This document shows, piece after piece, positions 1 to 7,858 of a DNA stretch of 64,000 nt. The notes beneath the pieces were generated by a model that saw nothing but the letters and a program-made list of their open reading frames with translations, had not been told where the DNA came from and made no database searches. Made by a program: the position numbers and the translations under genes. The stretch is from F1-60-MAGs104 sp964355975 (GTDB lineage Bacteria; Planctomycetota; Phycisphaerae; Phycisphaerales; SM1A02). Within the stretch, counting starts at the first letter, position 1. Every line of letters begins with the position of its first letter. Where the stretch lies: NCBI GenBank assembly GCA_964355975.1, contig CAYHFW010000004.1, positions 62,001 through 126,000 of the forward strand, in the 5' to 3' direction.

Positions 1-207
1 ATGATCCTGCGCATAGAGCTTCGATTGCAACTCAGACCACATTTCGATGCCTGCGGCGAGCAGTTCCGATGCCCCGCTCTTTGTGATTCCATCGGATTGA
101 CCGCTCTCGTTGGGATCGCATTGATCGAGTCGAAACTGAGACCCATCCATAACTGCATGTTTCTGAGCCAGAACACGCGCACCACGGAGTATCTCGTCGG
201 TTCTCAT
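1..207 (-). CDS. PPK2-family polyphosphate kinase, 5' part only
   Basis: First 69 codons of a gene that runs off the left edge of the window. PPK2 enzymes transfer phosphate between polyphosphate and nucleotides in the cytoplasm. The reading frame from the ATG at 207 is open to the edge. It ends with LQSKLYAQDH, which matches the conserved stretch just before the Walker A region of PPK2 proteins (usually LYAQDR or similar). The catalytic lysine and Walker motifs lie outside the window, so the family call rests on this short match. A second ATG lies 20 codons in. A TACAAC hexamer stands 6 bases before the ATG, close to the leaderless-type boxes seen elsewhere here. The gene lies downstream of gltX and tRNA-Val on the same strand. 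Confidence 0.6.
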   Translation of the reverse strand, partial: MRTDEILRGARVLAQKHAVMDGSQFRLDQCDPNESGQSDGITKSGASELLAAGIEMWSELQSKLYAQDH

Positions 208-274
208 GCAGGAGTTGTATCACCCCGTGAATTCAGCGCATTCTTGCCCCCGCGCGCCGCTCCACGAATCTCAA

Positions 275-348
275 TGAACCGTACTGGGCTCGAACCAGTG
301 ACCTCCTCCGTGTCATGGAGGCGCGCTAGCCAACTGCGCCAACGGTCC
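275..348 (-). tRNA. tRNA-Val (anticodon GAC)
   Basis: A complete cloverleaf reads on the minus strand. The acceptor stem GGACCGU pairs with ACGGUUC. The D stem is GCGC/GCGC. The anticodon stem CCUCC/GGAGG encloses loop AUGACAC, giving anticodon GAC (valine). The T stem ACUGG/CCAGU has the UUCGAGC loop. The discriminator is A and CCA is not encoded. It lies 55 bases after the gltX stop on the same strand and may be processed from a gltX transcript. Confidence 0.95.
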
Positions 349-403
349 GTGGATCCGCATCCTAGTCACGCGCGCGTGAATCGGCAAGAGATGGCCCAGA
401 CTT

Positions 404-2059
404 TCACAGAGTTGTCAGACAGCGATCAATCCGTCGAAGCGTGCTCTGCTTTCCCAAGATTGCGAGGGTGTCGTAGATCGGAGGGCTCACAGTTGCGCCG
501 CAGACTGCGACGCGGAGAGGTTGCGCGAGTTTTCCGACATTCCCCAGTGTCTCGGCATACGGCTTGAGCGCCACCTCGAGCCCAGCGACCGTCCAGTCAT
601 CGCACCCCTGCAGAATCTCACGTGCTGCCTTCAAGTGCACCGCACCCGCTGGTTCGCCACCCACGATGCACTTCGCGATCGCTTTCGCATCCCATGCGAG
701 ATCGTCATCGGCGGTTGTGATGAACAAGTTGGTGCGAAAGAGATCGTCGAGTGTCTTACTGCGCTCTTGGCTCGCATCGCAGAGCGACTGAAACTGCGCA
801 TCGGTGAGTTTCGCCATGAAATCAGGATGCAGTTCGCGTCCATGCGCCGCCGTTCGGGCGACGAATTCGCAACGAGGCATCGCCTGGATCGCATCGAGGT
901 TGAAGGCCAACAGTTTGGTGCGGTCGAACTTCGCGGCGGTCTTGACGACACGCGAGAGATCGAACTTCTGCTTCAGAAACTCACGGTCGAATTTCTCAAC
1001 ATCCCCGCCTGGGCTCCAACCGTTGAGCGCAAGAAAGTTGCAGATGACTTCTGGCAAGTATCCCGACTTTCGAAAGTCATCGACGTTGATCTCTGGCAAG
1101 ATTGCGCCAATCGCCTGCGCCAATGTCTGAGCCGACTCGAGATCGAGTTGCGTGTTCTTGTCCTTGAGCCATGCCGAAAACACCGCAGGTTCGATGGTTC
1201 CAGCCGGTGGAGTTGTCATGCCCTTCTCTGAGACGGCCTTTCGGAGCACTTTGTCCTTATCGCGTTTGGACATCTTCGATCCATCGGGATTGAAAATGAG
1301 CGGAAGGTGGCCGTACACGGGACGGCGAAACTTCAGCGCATCTTGCAGAACGATGTGCTTCGCAGAATTATTGAAATGCTCTTGCGCGCGCAAGACGTGC
1401 GTGACTCCCATGAGTTCGTCATCGACGACCACCGCGAAGTGGTAGGTCGGAAAACCGTCGGCCTTTCGAATCACAAAGTCGTCGACTTCGCCGTCGGGCA
1501 GCGTGGCGTCACCGAGAACCTCGTCGTGAATCGTGATCGGCCCAGGCCGAGTGTGAAACCGAATCACCGCGGGCTCTCCTGCGTCAAGCCGTCGCTTCAC
1601 CTCTACGGGTGGAATCGCGCGCGCCTGAACGCCGGTGTAACGAAATGGCTCGTTCCGCGCCTTCGCCTCGGCGCGAAGCGCCGCGAGTTCGTCCGCGCTC
1701 TCGAAGGCGTAGTAGGCATCGCCGCTCGCGAGCAACTGGTCGAAGTATCGCTGGTAGATGTCGAGACGCTGCGCCTGAAAGTACGGGCCGTGTGGGCCGC
1801 CCCCCTGCCCTTCGTATTGCGGCCCCTCATCAAAGTCAATTCCTAGCCAGAGAAGGTCCTTCACAAATCCGATGCTCGCGGCGTCACTCGATCGCTTCTG
1901 GTCAGTGTCTTCGATTCGCAACACGAACTTGCCTCCGCGCCCCTTTGCGAATGCCCAGCAGAAGAGCGCTGTTCGTGCTCCGCCTACGTGCAGATGCCCC
2001 GATGGACTCGGTGCGAACCGTGTGACGAAATGTGATGGAGATTGGTCTGTGAGTGTCAT
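404..2059 (-). CDS. gltX: glutamyl-tRNA synthetase
   Basis: Class I aminoacyl-tRNA synthetase that charges tRNA-Glu, and in many bacteria also tRNA-Gln, in the cytoplasm. Of 551 residues, the N-terminal part has FAPSPSGHLHVGGARTALF, the HIGH-type ATP site (here HVGG), and GSKMSKRDKDK near residue 262 is the KMSKS-type loop. Length fits the family (about 470-550). The frame stays open upstream for about 280 codons, but homology begins right after the ATG at 2059, so that start was chosen. The upstream extension would run through the oppositely oriented phosphoesterase gene. No Shine-Dalgarno site is evident. tRNA-Val(GAC) follows on the same strand. Confidence 0.95.
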   Translation of the reverse strand: MTLTDQSPSHFVTRFAPSPSGHLHVGGARTALFCWAFAKGRGGKFVLRIEDTDQKRSSDAASIGFVKDLLWLGIDFDEGPQYEGQGGGPHGPYFQAQRLDIYQRYFDQLLASGDAYYAFESADELAALRAEAKARNEPFRYTGVQARAIPPVEVKRRLDAGEPAVIRFHTRPGPITIHDEVLGDATLPDGEVDDFVIRKADGFPTYHFAVVVDDELMGVTHVLRAQEHFNNSAKHIVLQDALKFRRPVYGHLPLIFNPDGSKMSKRDKDKVLRKAVSEKGMTTPPAGTIEPAVFSAWLKDKNTQLDLESAQTLAQAIGAILPEINVDDFRKSGYLPEVICNFLALNGWSPGGDVEKFDREFLKQKFDLSRVVKTAAKFDRTKLLAFNLDAIQAMPRCEFVARTAAHGRELHPDFMAKLTDAQFQSLCDASQERSKTLDDLFRTNLFITTADDDLAWDAKAIAKCIVGGEPAGAVHLKAAREILQGCDDWTVAGLEVALKPYAETLGNVGKLAQPLRVAVCGATVSPPIYDTLAILGKQSTLRRIDRCLTTL

Positions 2060-2083
2060 TGGATAGATCGTCGTGAGAGTGCG

Positions 2084-2089
2084 TACCCT
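2084..2089 (+). promoter_or_regulatory. TACCCT box 6 bases before a GTG start
   Basis: The hexamer TACCCT fits the bacterial -10 pattern TAnnnT and is followed by exactly six bases and then GTG at 2096. This spacing would place transcription start at or next to the start codon (leaderless mRNA). No -35 match was seen. It also supports GTG 2096 as the start. Confidence 0.45.
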
Positions 2090-2095
2090 TGGGGG

Positions 2096-2617
2096 GTGAA
2101 ATCTAGCACGCGCACGCCACGCGATCCGCAACTCACTCGCATTGGGCTCTTGAGCGATAGCCACGGCGAGGTCGCGCGCACGCGACGCGCAGTCGAACTT
2201 CTTGTCGCGCGCGGGGCAAACTGCTTCGTGCACTGCGGCGATTTTGAAGACCCGCGCTGCCTCGATGCACTCGCTGGACTCAACGCGCATATCTGTTTTG
2301 GAAACTGCGACAATCCAGCCGATTTCGACGAGTACGCGCAGGCGCTTGGCATTGTCGTGCACCATCCAACAGGGCACATAACCGTGCAGGGTGAGGCGAT
2401 TTGTTTCATGCACGGCGATGACACCGATGCCCTTGATCGCGAGATCACCAATGGAGTGCCGTGGCTTTTTCATGGACACACCCACGAGGCAAGCGACCTT
2501 GTCACGCGCAAGACCCGCGTCGTGAATCCAGGTGCCCTCTACCGCGCGGCACCATTCTCGGTTGCGCTCGTCACTCCCGCGCGCGCGAGGGTCGAGTTCT
2601 TCACAGTCGAACGGTAA
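2096..2617 (+). CDS. YfcE/MJ0936-type metallophosphoesterase
   Basis: Small calcineurin-like phosphodiesterase, 173 residues, a usual size for this family. The metal-binding motifs occur in order: SDSHG (D-x-H), HCGDFED (GD), FGNCDNP (GNxD), FMHGDD (H) and FHGHTHEA (GHTH). Such proteins hydrolyse phosphodiesters with two metal ions; the natural substrate cannot be read from sequence. The frame opens at an ATG at 2042, but that overlaps the divergent gltX start, so GTG 2096 is preferred. A run of six G and a TACCCT box lie just before it. corA follows after 9 bases. Confidence 0.82.
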   Translation: MKSSTRTPRDPQLTRIGLLSDSHGEVARTRRAVELLVARGANCFVHCGDFEDPRCLDALAGLNAHICFGNCDNPADFDEYAQALGIVVHHPTGHITVQGEAICFMHGDDTDALDREITNGVPWLFHGHTHEASDLVTRKTRVVNPGALYRAAPFSVALVTPARARVEFFTVER

Positions 2618-2620
2618 AGT
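2615..2620 (+). promoter_or_regulatory. TAAAGT box 6 bases before corA
   Basis: TAAAGT fits TAnnnT and stands six bases before the corA ATG. Its first three bases are the stop codon of the preceding gene, so part of the match is forced and the site may not be a promoter. Confidence 0.25.
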
Positions 2621-2626
2621 GCAGCG

Positions 2627-3727
2627 ATGAGTCGACACCGCCCGCGCCGCCGCATTCACCCAGTCGGTGCCGTCCCTGGGGCACTCGAGAGTGCGCAATC
2701 CCAAACAGCCGTGGTCACCACGATGTTCGCGTTTGGACCCGATCGATTCGTCGAAACGGTGTTGCCCTCGCTCAATGACATTGTGGCGCAGCGCGACGGA
2801 CTGCCCATGCTCTGGCTCAATTTCGATCGTCCACCAGATGCACAATCGATCGAGCAACTTCAGAAGCAGTTTGGGCTGCCGCCACTTGCGCTCGAAGATG
2901 TGCTTCATCCCACGCAACGGGCGAAGGTCGAACCCTTCGGGCCGCTTTTGTTTCTCGTGATCCCAATGCCGATGGTTGGCGATGAGTCATTCCGCACCGA
3001 GCAACTTGCGATCTTCGTCGGGCCAAACTTTGTGATCACCATTCAGCAGCACGAAGGCGGTGATTGCCTCGAGTGCATTCGCCGACGCATTCGCTCGCGT
3101 GAGGGACGCGTGCGAGAAAAGGGAAGCGCGTATCTGACATTTGCGCTGATCGACGCCGTGATCGACCAGTATTTTCCGCTGGTGTACGCGCTCGGAGAAC
3201 GTTTGGATGCAGTCGAAGAGATCGTCGTCGCGGCGAACATCGCTCCCGACATGTTCGCCATTCGCGACATCAAGCACGAACTCGCCAAGGTGCGCCAGGC
3301 AATCTGGCCAATGCGCGATGCACTTGCCGCGCTTGGCATGATGGAGAATTGGTTCGATCTCGAACACCGCATCTTTCTGCGCAACGCACTCGACCATGTC
3401 ATGCGCTTGCTTGACACGCTCGACTCTGACCGAAGCCTCGCCTCCGACCTGATGGAACTTGCGGTCGCCATCGCAAATGCCCGACTCGGTGATGTCACAA
3501 AGGTCCTCACCATGATCGCGACGATCTTCATTCCCATCACCTTCATCGCGGGCGTCTACGGGATGAACTTTGTGCACATGCCAGAGATCCATTGGGAGTA
3601 CGGCTACGCGTTTGCTTGGGCACTGATGCTCGGCAACACCATCGTGTTACTCATCATCTTCTGGCGTCGAGGTTGGTTCTCGCGCTCAGTCCTCACCAAA
3701 GCTCGACTGCGAGCAAAAAGACTCTGA
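2627..3727 (+). CDS. corA: CorA-family magnesium/cobalt transporter
   Basis: Inner-membrane divalent cation channel, 366 residues, a normal CorA length. A long cytoplasmic N-terminal domain is followed by two C-terminal membrane segments at about residues 295-318 and 330-352. The signature GVYGMNF lies at the end of the first, around residues 309-315, with an acidic loop (MPEIHWEYG) after it. The GMN motif is the selectivity element of the family. The gene starts 9 bases after the phosphoesterase stop, so the two are probably co-transcribed. There is no strong Shine-Dalgarno site before ATG 2627. Confidence 0.93.
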   Translation: MSRHRPRRRIHPVGAVPGALESAQSQTAVVTTMFAFGPDRFVETVLPSLNDIVAQRDGLPMLWLNFDRPPDAQSIEQLQKQFGLPPLALEDVLHPTQRAKVEPFGPLLFLVIPMPMVGDESFRTEQLAIFVGPNFVITIQQHEGGDCLECIRRRIRSREGRVREKGSAYLTFALIDAVIDQYFPLVYALGERLDAVEEIVVAANIAPDMFAIRDIKHELAKVRQAIWPMRDALAALGMMENWFDLEHRIFLRNALDHVMRLLDTLDSDRSLASDLMELAVAIANARLGDVTKVLTMIATIFIPITFIAGVYGMNFVHMPEIHWEYGYAFAWALMLGNTIVLLIIFWRRGWFSRSVLTKARLRAKRL

Positions 3728-3770
3728 TTCGCGGTGAACTTGCCTCTTGCGATTCGCGTCTGAATCTTGG

Positions 3771-5948
3771 ATGATGTTCCCGATGCCCAACCCATACACC
3801 CTTCCAATGGACACCGAAATGACAACCCGCGCCTCTGATTACTTTGGTTCACTCACCTTCAGCGGCGACGTGATGCTCAAGCGCCTTCCGCCCGATGTGT
3901 TCATGAACTTGCAGCAGACGATGGAGCGGGGATTGCCTCTCGATCCATCGATCGCCAACACCGTTGCTGCCGCGATCAAGGAGTGGGCGATCGAACATGG
4001 TGCGACCCATTACTGCCACTGGTTTCAACCACTCACGGGGCTGACCGCAGAAAAGCACGACGCTTTTCTCTCGCCAACAGGTGATGGCGGAGCGCTTGAG
4101 AAGTTCTCAGGCGATGCGCTCATTCAAGGCGAGCCCGATGCGTCGAGTTTTCCATCGGGTGGAATTCGCGACACCTACGAAGCGCGTGGATACACCGCAT
4201 GGGACGCAACGAGCCCAGTGTTTCTGCTGCGCGGGCAGGATGGACAGAAAACGCTTTGCATTCCAACAGTCTTCGTTTCGTGGACCGGCGAAGCGCTCGA
4301 CAAGAAGACTCCCCTGCTGCGTTCGATCGAAGCAGTCACCAAGCACGCGCTTCGGCTTGTGCGATTCTTGGGAGATCAGAAGTCGGCATATGTCATCGCA
4401 ACACTTGGATGCGAGCAAGAGTATTTCTTGATCGACCGCGAGCTCTTCCTTGAGCGACTCGATCTCGTCGTCTGCGGCCGCACACTCATCGGCACCGCGC
4501 CACCGAAGGGACAGCAGCTCGAAGATCACTACTTCGGAGCGATCCCCGAGGCGGTTCTGGCGTACATGACTGAGTGCGAACAACGCCTCTTTGAACTGGG
4601 CATTCCAGTCAAAACGCGTCACAATGAAGTGGCTCCTGGGCAGTACGAACTCGCGCCAACATTTGAGATCTCAAATGTTGCGGTCGATCATCAGATGACC
4701 ACCATGCACATTCTGCGCTCGGTTGCGCATCGCCACGGATTCGAGTGCCTGTTGCATGAAAAACCATTCGCAGGAGTGAATGGATCGGGCAAGCACAACA
4801 ATTGGTCGCTCTCGACCAACACGGGCGTCAACCTGCTTGACCCGCGCGACAACACGCACTCCAACATGCAATTCTTGCTCTTTCTCGCGGCAGTCATCCG
4901 CGCGATCGACTTGCATGCCGACATCCTTCGTGCCTCGATCGCAAGCGCGCACAACGACCATCGCCTCGGCGCCAATGAGGCACCACCGGCAATCATGTCG
5001 ATTTACCTCGGAGAGATGCTCACTGGCATTCTCGATCAACTCGAGCGTGGAGACGCAAAGAAGTCTTCAAAGGGCGGACAACCGTCCGCTGCGATGGACC
5101 TCGGTGCACGCACGCTGCCACAGATTCCACGCCACTCGAGCGATCGCAATCGCACGAGTCCATTCGCGTTTACTGGCAACAAGTTTGAGTTCCGTGCCGT
5201 TGGATCCTCTCAGTCTGTCGCTTGGCCCAACACCGTTCTCAACACGATTGTTGCAGAGAGTCTCGATGTCATTGCCACGGACCTTGAGAAGAAGGCTGGC
5301 AAGAATCCGACCCCCGCGAAGCTTGAGGCGACCGTGCGTGCGCTCTTGAAAGATCTCATCGCGACCCACCGCCGTGTCTGCTTCGACGGCAACGGTTACA
5401 GCGCCGAATGGCACGCAGAGGCCGCCAAGCGCGGGCTTCCGAACTTCCCATCGACTGCCGACGCACTGCCCGCGCTCGTAACGAAGAAGGCAGAAAAACT
5501 CTTTGCCGCATACGGCGTTCTTTCGCAGCGTGAATTGCATGCACGCTGGGAGATTCAGATGGAGCAATACTGCAAGATCGTTCAGATCGAAGGGCGAACA
5601 CTGAGCCAGATGGTCGCGACGCAGATCATTCCAGCGGCGCTGCGCGCACAAGGTGAACTCGCCGATGTGGTGGCAAGCACCCAACACGCGGGCGTCCCCT
5701 GTCCTGAGAGCGAAGCGGCCCTGCGCGCCCTTGCCAAGCAGGTCACGATGCTGCGCACGGCTGCCGAAGAACTCGCATCTACGGTCAGCAAGGACGTGCA
5801 AAACACCGAGCGACGCGTGCGCCACTTCCGCGATCTTGTTGTTCCAGCGATCGAGCAGGTACGCACATGCTGTGACGCGCTCGAACGGGTTGTTCCATCC
5901 GATCTCTGGCCGCTTCCCGATTACGCGACGATGCTTTTGGTGCGCTAA
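3771..5948 (+). CDS. glnN: type III glutamine synthetase
   Basis: Makes glutamine from glutamate, ammonia and ATP. The 725 residues match the long GSIII family rather than the 450-470 residue GSI. Visible family motifs include CEQEYFLID (metal/glutamate site), VNGSGKHNNWSLST (ATP/ammonia region, about residue 336) and NRTSPFAFTGNKFEFRAVGS (substrate arginine region). The start is uncertain: TTG 3747, ATG 3771, ATG 3783 and ATG 3819 are in frame, and GSIII similarity clearly begins near the last (ASDYFGSLTFSGDVM). The gene follows corA after a 43-base gap and ends 33 bases before a strong terminator. Confidence 0.92.
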   Translation: MMFPMPNPYTLPMDTEMTTRASDYFGSLTFSGDVMLKRLPPDVFMNLQQTMERGLPLDPSIANTVAAAIKEWAIEHGATHYCHWFQPLTGLTAEKHDAFLSPTGDGGALEKFSGDALIQGEPDASSFPSGGIRDTYEARGYTAWDATSPVFLLRGQDGQKTLCIPTVFVSWTGEALDKKTPLLRSIEAVTKHALRLVRFLGDQKSAYVIATLGCEQEYFLIDRELFLERLDLVVCGRTLIGTAPPKGQQLEDHYFGAIPEAVLAYMTECEQRLFELGIPVKTRHNEVAPGQYELAPTFEISNVAVDHQMTTMHILRSVAHRHGFECLLHEKPFAGVNGSGKHNNWSLSTNTGVNLLDPRDNTHSNMQFLLFLAAVIRAIDLHADILRASIASAHNDHRLGANEAPPAIMSIYLGEMLTGILDQLERGDAKKSSKGGQPSAAMDLGARTLPQIPRHSSDRNRTSPFAFTGNKFEFRAVGSSQSVAWPNTVLNTIVAESLDVIATDLEKKAGKNPTPAKLEATVRALLKDLIATHRRVCFDGNGYSAEWHAEAAKRGLPNFPSTADALPALVTKKAEKLFAAYGVLSQRELHARWEIQMEQYCKIVQIEGRTLSQMVATQIIPAALRAQGELADVVASTQHAGVPCPESEAALRALAKQVTMLRTAAEELASTVSKDVQNTERRVRHFRDLVVPAIEQVRTCCDALERVVPSDLWPLPDYATMLLVR

Positions 5949-5981
5949 GGCATCCAAGGCTCTCGAAAAGGAAAATCCCAT

Positions 5982-6011
5982 GACCCCGGTGCGAAACCGG
6001 GGTCTTTCTTT
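5982..6011 (+). terminator. rho-independent terminator after glnN
   Basis: A perfect 9-bp stem GACCCCGGT/ACCGGGGTC (5982-5990 with 5996-6004) has loop GCGAA and is followed by TTTCTTT. It ends the corA-glnN unit before trigger factor. Confidence 0.9.
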
Positions 6012-6016
6012 ATACT
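6011..6016 (+). promoter_or_regulatory. possible -10 box for tig
   Basis: TATACT sits directly after the glnN terminator and 29 bases before the tig ATG. No convincing -35 was seen; the expected place is inside the terminator stem. Confidence 0.35.
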
Positions 6017-6045
6017 CATCGACTCACCCCAATTGAAAGAACCCT

Positions 6046-7497
6046 ATGAGCACCGCCACAATCGTTGAAAACACAATCAAAGTCTCTGACGCCGGTCCAG
6101 CACTGAAGCGCATCGATATCTCTATTCCTGCGGCGAAGGTTTCGCAGCAGATCGAGAGCGCATTCGCTGGCTTGGCTGCGGATGCCGTGCTGCCAGGTTT
6201 TAGAAAGGGTCATGTGCCTCGCAGTTTGCTCGAGAAGCGATTTGGATCGGAACTGCTGCAAGAAGCGCGCCAGCGCCTCGTCGCTCAGGCGTATCAAGAG
6301 GCGCTCGAGAGCAACAAGATTCGGCCAATCGGACAACCTGAGATCGCCGCAGGAGCGGTCGAGCCTGAGTTCGCCAAGGGGAAAGAGTTCACGATGTCGG
6401 TTGAAGTTGAAGTGATGCCAGAGTTTGAACTTCCAACATGGGAAGGAATCGCACTTCGCCGCCCGATCCTCGAGATCGAACCAAAGCACATCGAAGAAGA
6501 GATCGAACGACTCTCCTACCGACTCGGCGTGCCGGCGCAAATCGAAGGGCCATTTGAACCGCTCGATCGCATGGTCGGCAAGGCCGTTGTGCGACTCGCT
6601 GGCGAAGAGAAGTCATTCTTCGAGACAGACAATGCGCTCGCAGTCGTCCCTGCCGAAGCCGATGCAGGAAAGGGTCCGTTCCTTGGACTGCTCGTCGACG
6701 GGCTCGACACGATCTTGCTCGGAAAGAAAGTCGGCGACGTTGCGACGATCCAGATGGTTGGTCCTGAGAGCCACGAGATTGTTGAAGTGCGCGGAAAGCC
6801 GCTCGATGTGCAATACACAATCACTGCTGCTGAGCGCATCGCCCCTGCCACCCGCGAAGAAATCGCAGCGAAAATCGGAATGGAGTCGATCGACTTGCTC
6901 GACGAGAACATCAAGGGTGTGCTCGAACGCCGCCGCGACGATGAGCAACGCAGCGCGCTTCGTGATCAAGTCTTCGAAAAACTCGCTGCAGGTGTTGACT
7001 TCGAATTGCCCGCACGGCTTTCTGAAGCACAGGTCGGGCGCGAACTCGAACGACAACGCCTTGAGATGCTTTACCGCGGCGTCGAAGCCGAACGCGTCGA
7101 AACTCGATTGGCCGAAACACGTGCTGCAAGCACCGATGAGACACGACGCAAACTGAAACTCTTCTTCATTCTCGCAAAGCTCGCCGAGACTCTCGGCGTT
7201 GAAGCGACCGAAGGTGAAGTCAATGGACGCATCGCCGCGATCGCTCGAAGCCGTGGAATGCGCCCAGATGCGATGCGCGCAGAACTCGACAAGAACAATC
7301 GAATCAGCGAGATCGCCTTGCAAGTGCGCGAGCACAAGGCGGCGGACCGCGTGATTTCGAAGGCGACGATCAGCGACATTCCTGCCGAGGAGTGGAACAA
7401 CGAAGCGAAAGCGAAGACGCAGGCGAAGACGGAAGGCACGAGCGCTGCAGGTGCGGCGAGTCCTGCCAAGGCTGCGAAGGGCAAAGCCAAGAGTTGA
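6046..7497 (+). CDS. tig: trigger factor chaperone/prolyl isomerase
   Basis: Ribosome-associated folding factor of 483 residues. The N-terminal ribosome-binding domain carries PGFRKGHVPRSLLEKRFG, which contains the family signature GFRxGxxP. The middle section (about residues 160-260) is in the place of the FKBP-like isomerase domain but is weakly conserved. The C-terminal part is helical and charged and ends in an Ala/Lys-rich tail. ATG 6046 follows the glnN terminator by 35 bases. Downstream, the usual tig-clpP-clpX order is broken: a small membrane protein occupies the clpP position. Confidence 0.92.
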   Translation: MSTATIVENTIKVSDAGPALKRIDISIPAAKVSQQIESAFAGLAADAVLPGFRKGHVPRSLLEKRFGSELLQEARQRLVAQAYQEALESNKIRPIGQPEIAAGAVEPEFAKGKEFTMSVEVEVMPEFELPTWEGIALRRPILEIEPKHIEEEIERLSYRLGVPAQIEGPFEPLDRMVGKAVVRLAGEEKSFFETDNALAVVPAEADAGKGPFLGLLVDGLDTILLGKKVGDVATIQMVGPESHEIVEVRGKPLDVQYTITAAERIAPATREEIAAKIGMESIDLLDENIKGVLERRRDDEQRSALRDQVFEKLAAGVDFELPARLSEAQVGRELERQRLEMLYRGVEAERVETRLAETRAASTDETRRKLKLFFILAKLAETLGVEATEGEVNGRIAAIARSRGMRPDAMRAELDKNNRISEIALQVREHKAADRVISKATISDIPAEEWNNEAKAKTQAKTEGTSAAGAASPAKAAKGKAKS

Positions 7498-7502
7498 GTT
7501 GC

Positions 7503-7856
7503 GTGGCAAGCCCCTGCGCTTCCATCATCCAACTCGTGCTTTGCCAGGTTGTCGACCCGCCGTCACAGTCGAATGTCGGTGAAAAGGGCGCTGGCGTCAT
7601 TCCCCTGCTCGCGCTTCTCGTCGGCATCGTGGTTGTTGGCATCGTTGTTGCTGCGCTCGCGCACCGATGGCTGCGACGATCGGACGATCCTGTTCAAGGA
7701 TTCTCGCTCTCAGATCTTCGCGACCTTCATGCCGCAGGCGATTTGACAGAGAGTGAGTTTCGCGCGGCGAGAGACGCGATGGTCGCACGAATGAAACAAC
7801 GCGTTGATACAGATTCGAAGAGCGCGCCGAAGTACACTCGAAAGAAGAACACTTGA
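7503..7856 (+). CDS. small membrane protein with SHOCT-like C-terminus
   Basis: 117 residues. A hydrophobic segment (VIPLLALLVGIVVVGIVVAAL, about residues 33-53) is followed by a basic stop-transfer patch (HRWLRR). The tail has the short helical pattern LHAAGDLTESEFRAARDAM, which resembles SHOCT-type oligomerisation motifs (leucine, aspartate/glutamate, then glutamate-phenylalanine spacing). The GTG start lies 5 bases after the tig stop, since no ATG is usable without entering tig. The stop is 2 bases before the clpX ATG. Function is unknown. It occupies the place where clpP usually lies, but nothing suggests protease activity. Confidence 0.65.
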   Translation: MASPCASIIQLVLCQVVDPPSQSNVGEKGAGVIPLLALLVGIVVVGIVVAALAHRWLRRSDDPVQGFSLSDLRDLHAAGDLTESEFRAARDAMVARMKQRVDTDSKSAPKYTRKKNT

Positions 7857-7858
7857 AC

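Noticed and set aside
1..567. Open frame of 188 codons on the plus strand
   Set aside because: It runs antisense through the PPK2-type gene, the tRNA-Val and the end of gltX; its translation has no recognisable pattern.
2060..2917. Upstream extension of gltX to 2917
   Set aside because: No family similarity before the ATG at 2059, and the stretch is antisense to the phosphoesterase and corA.
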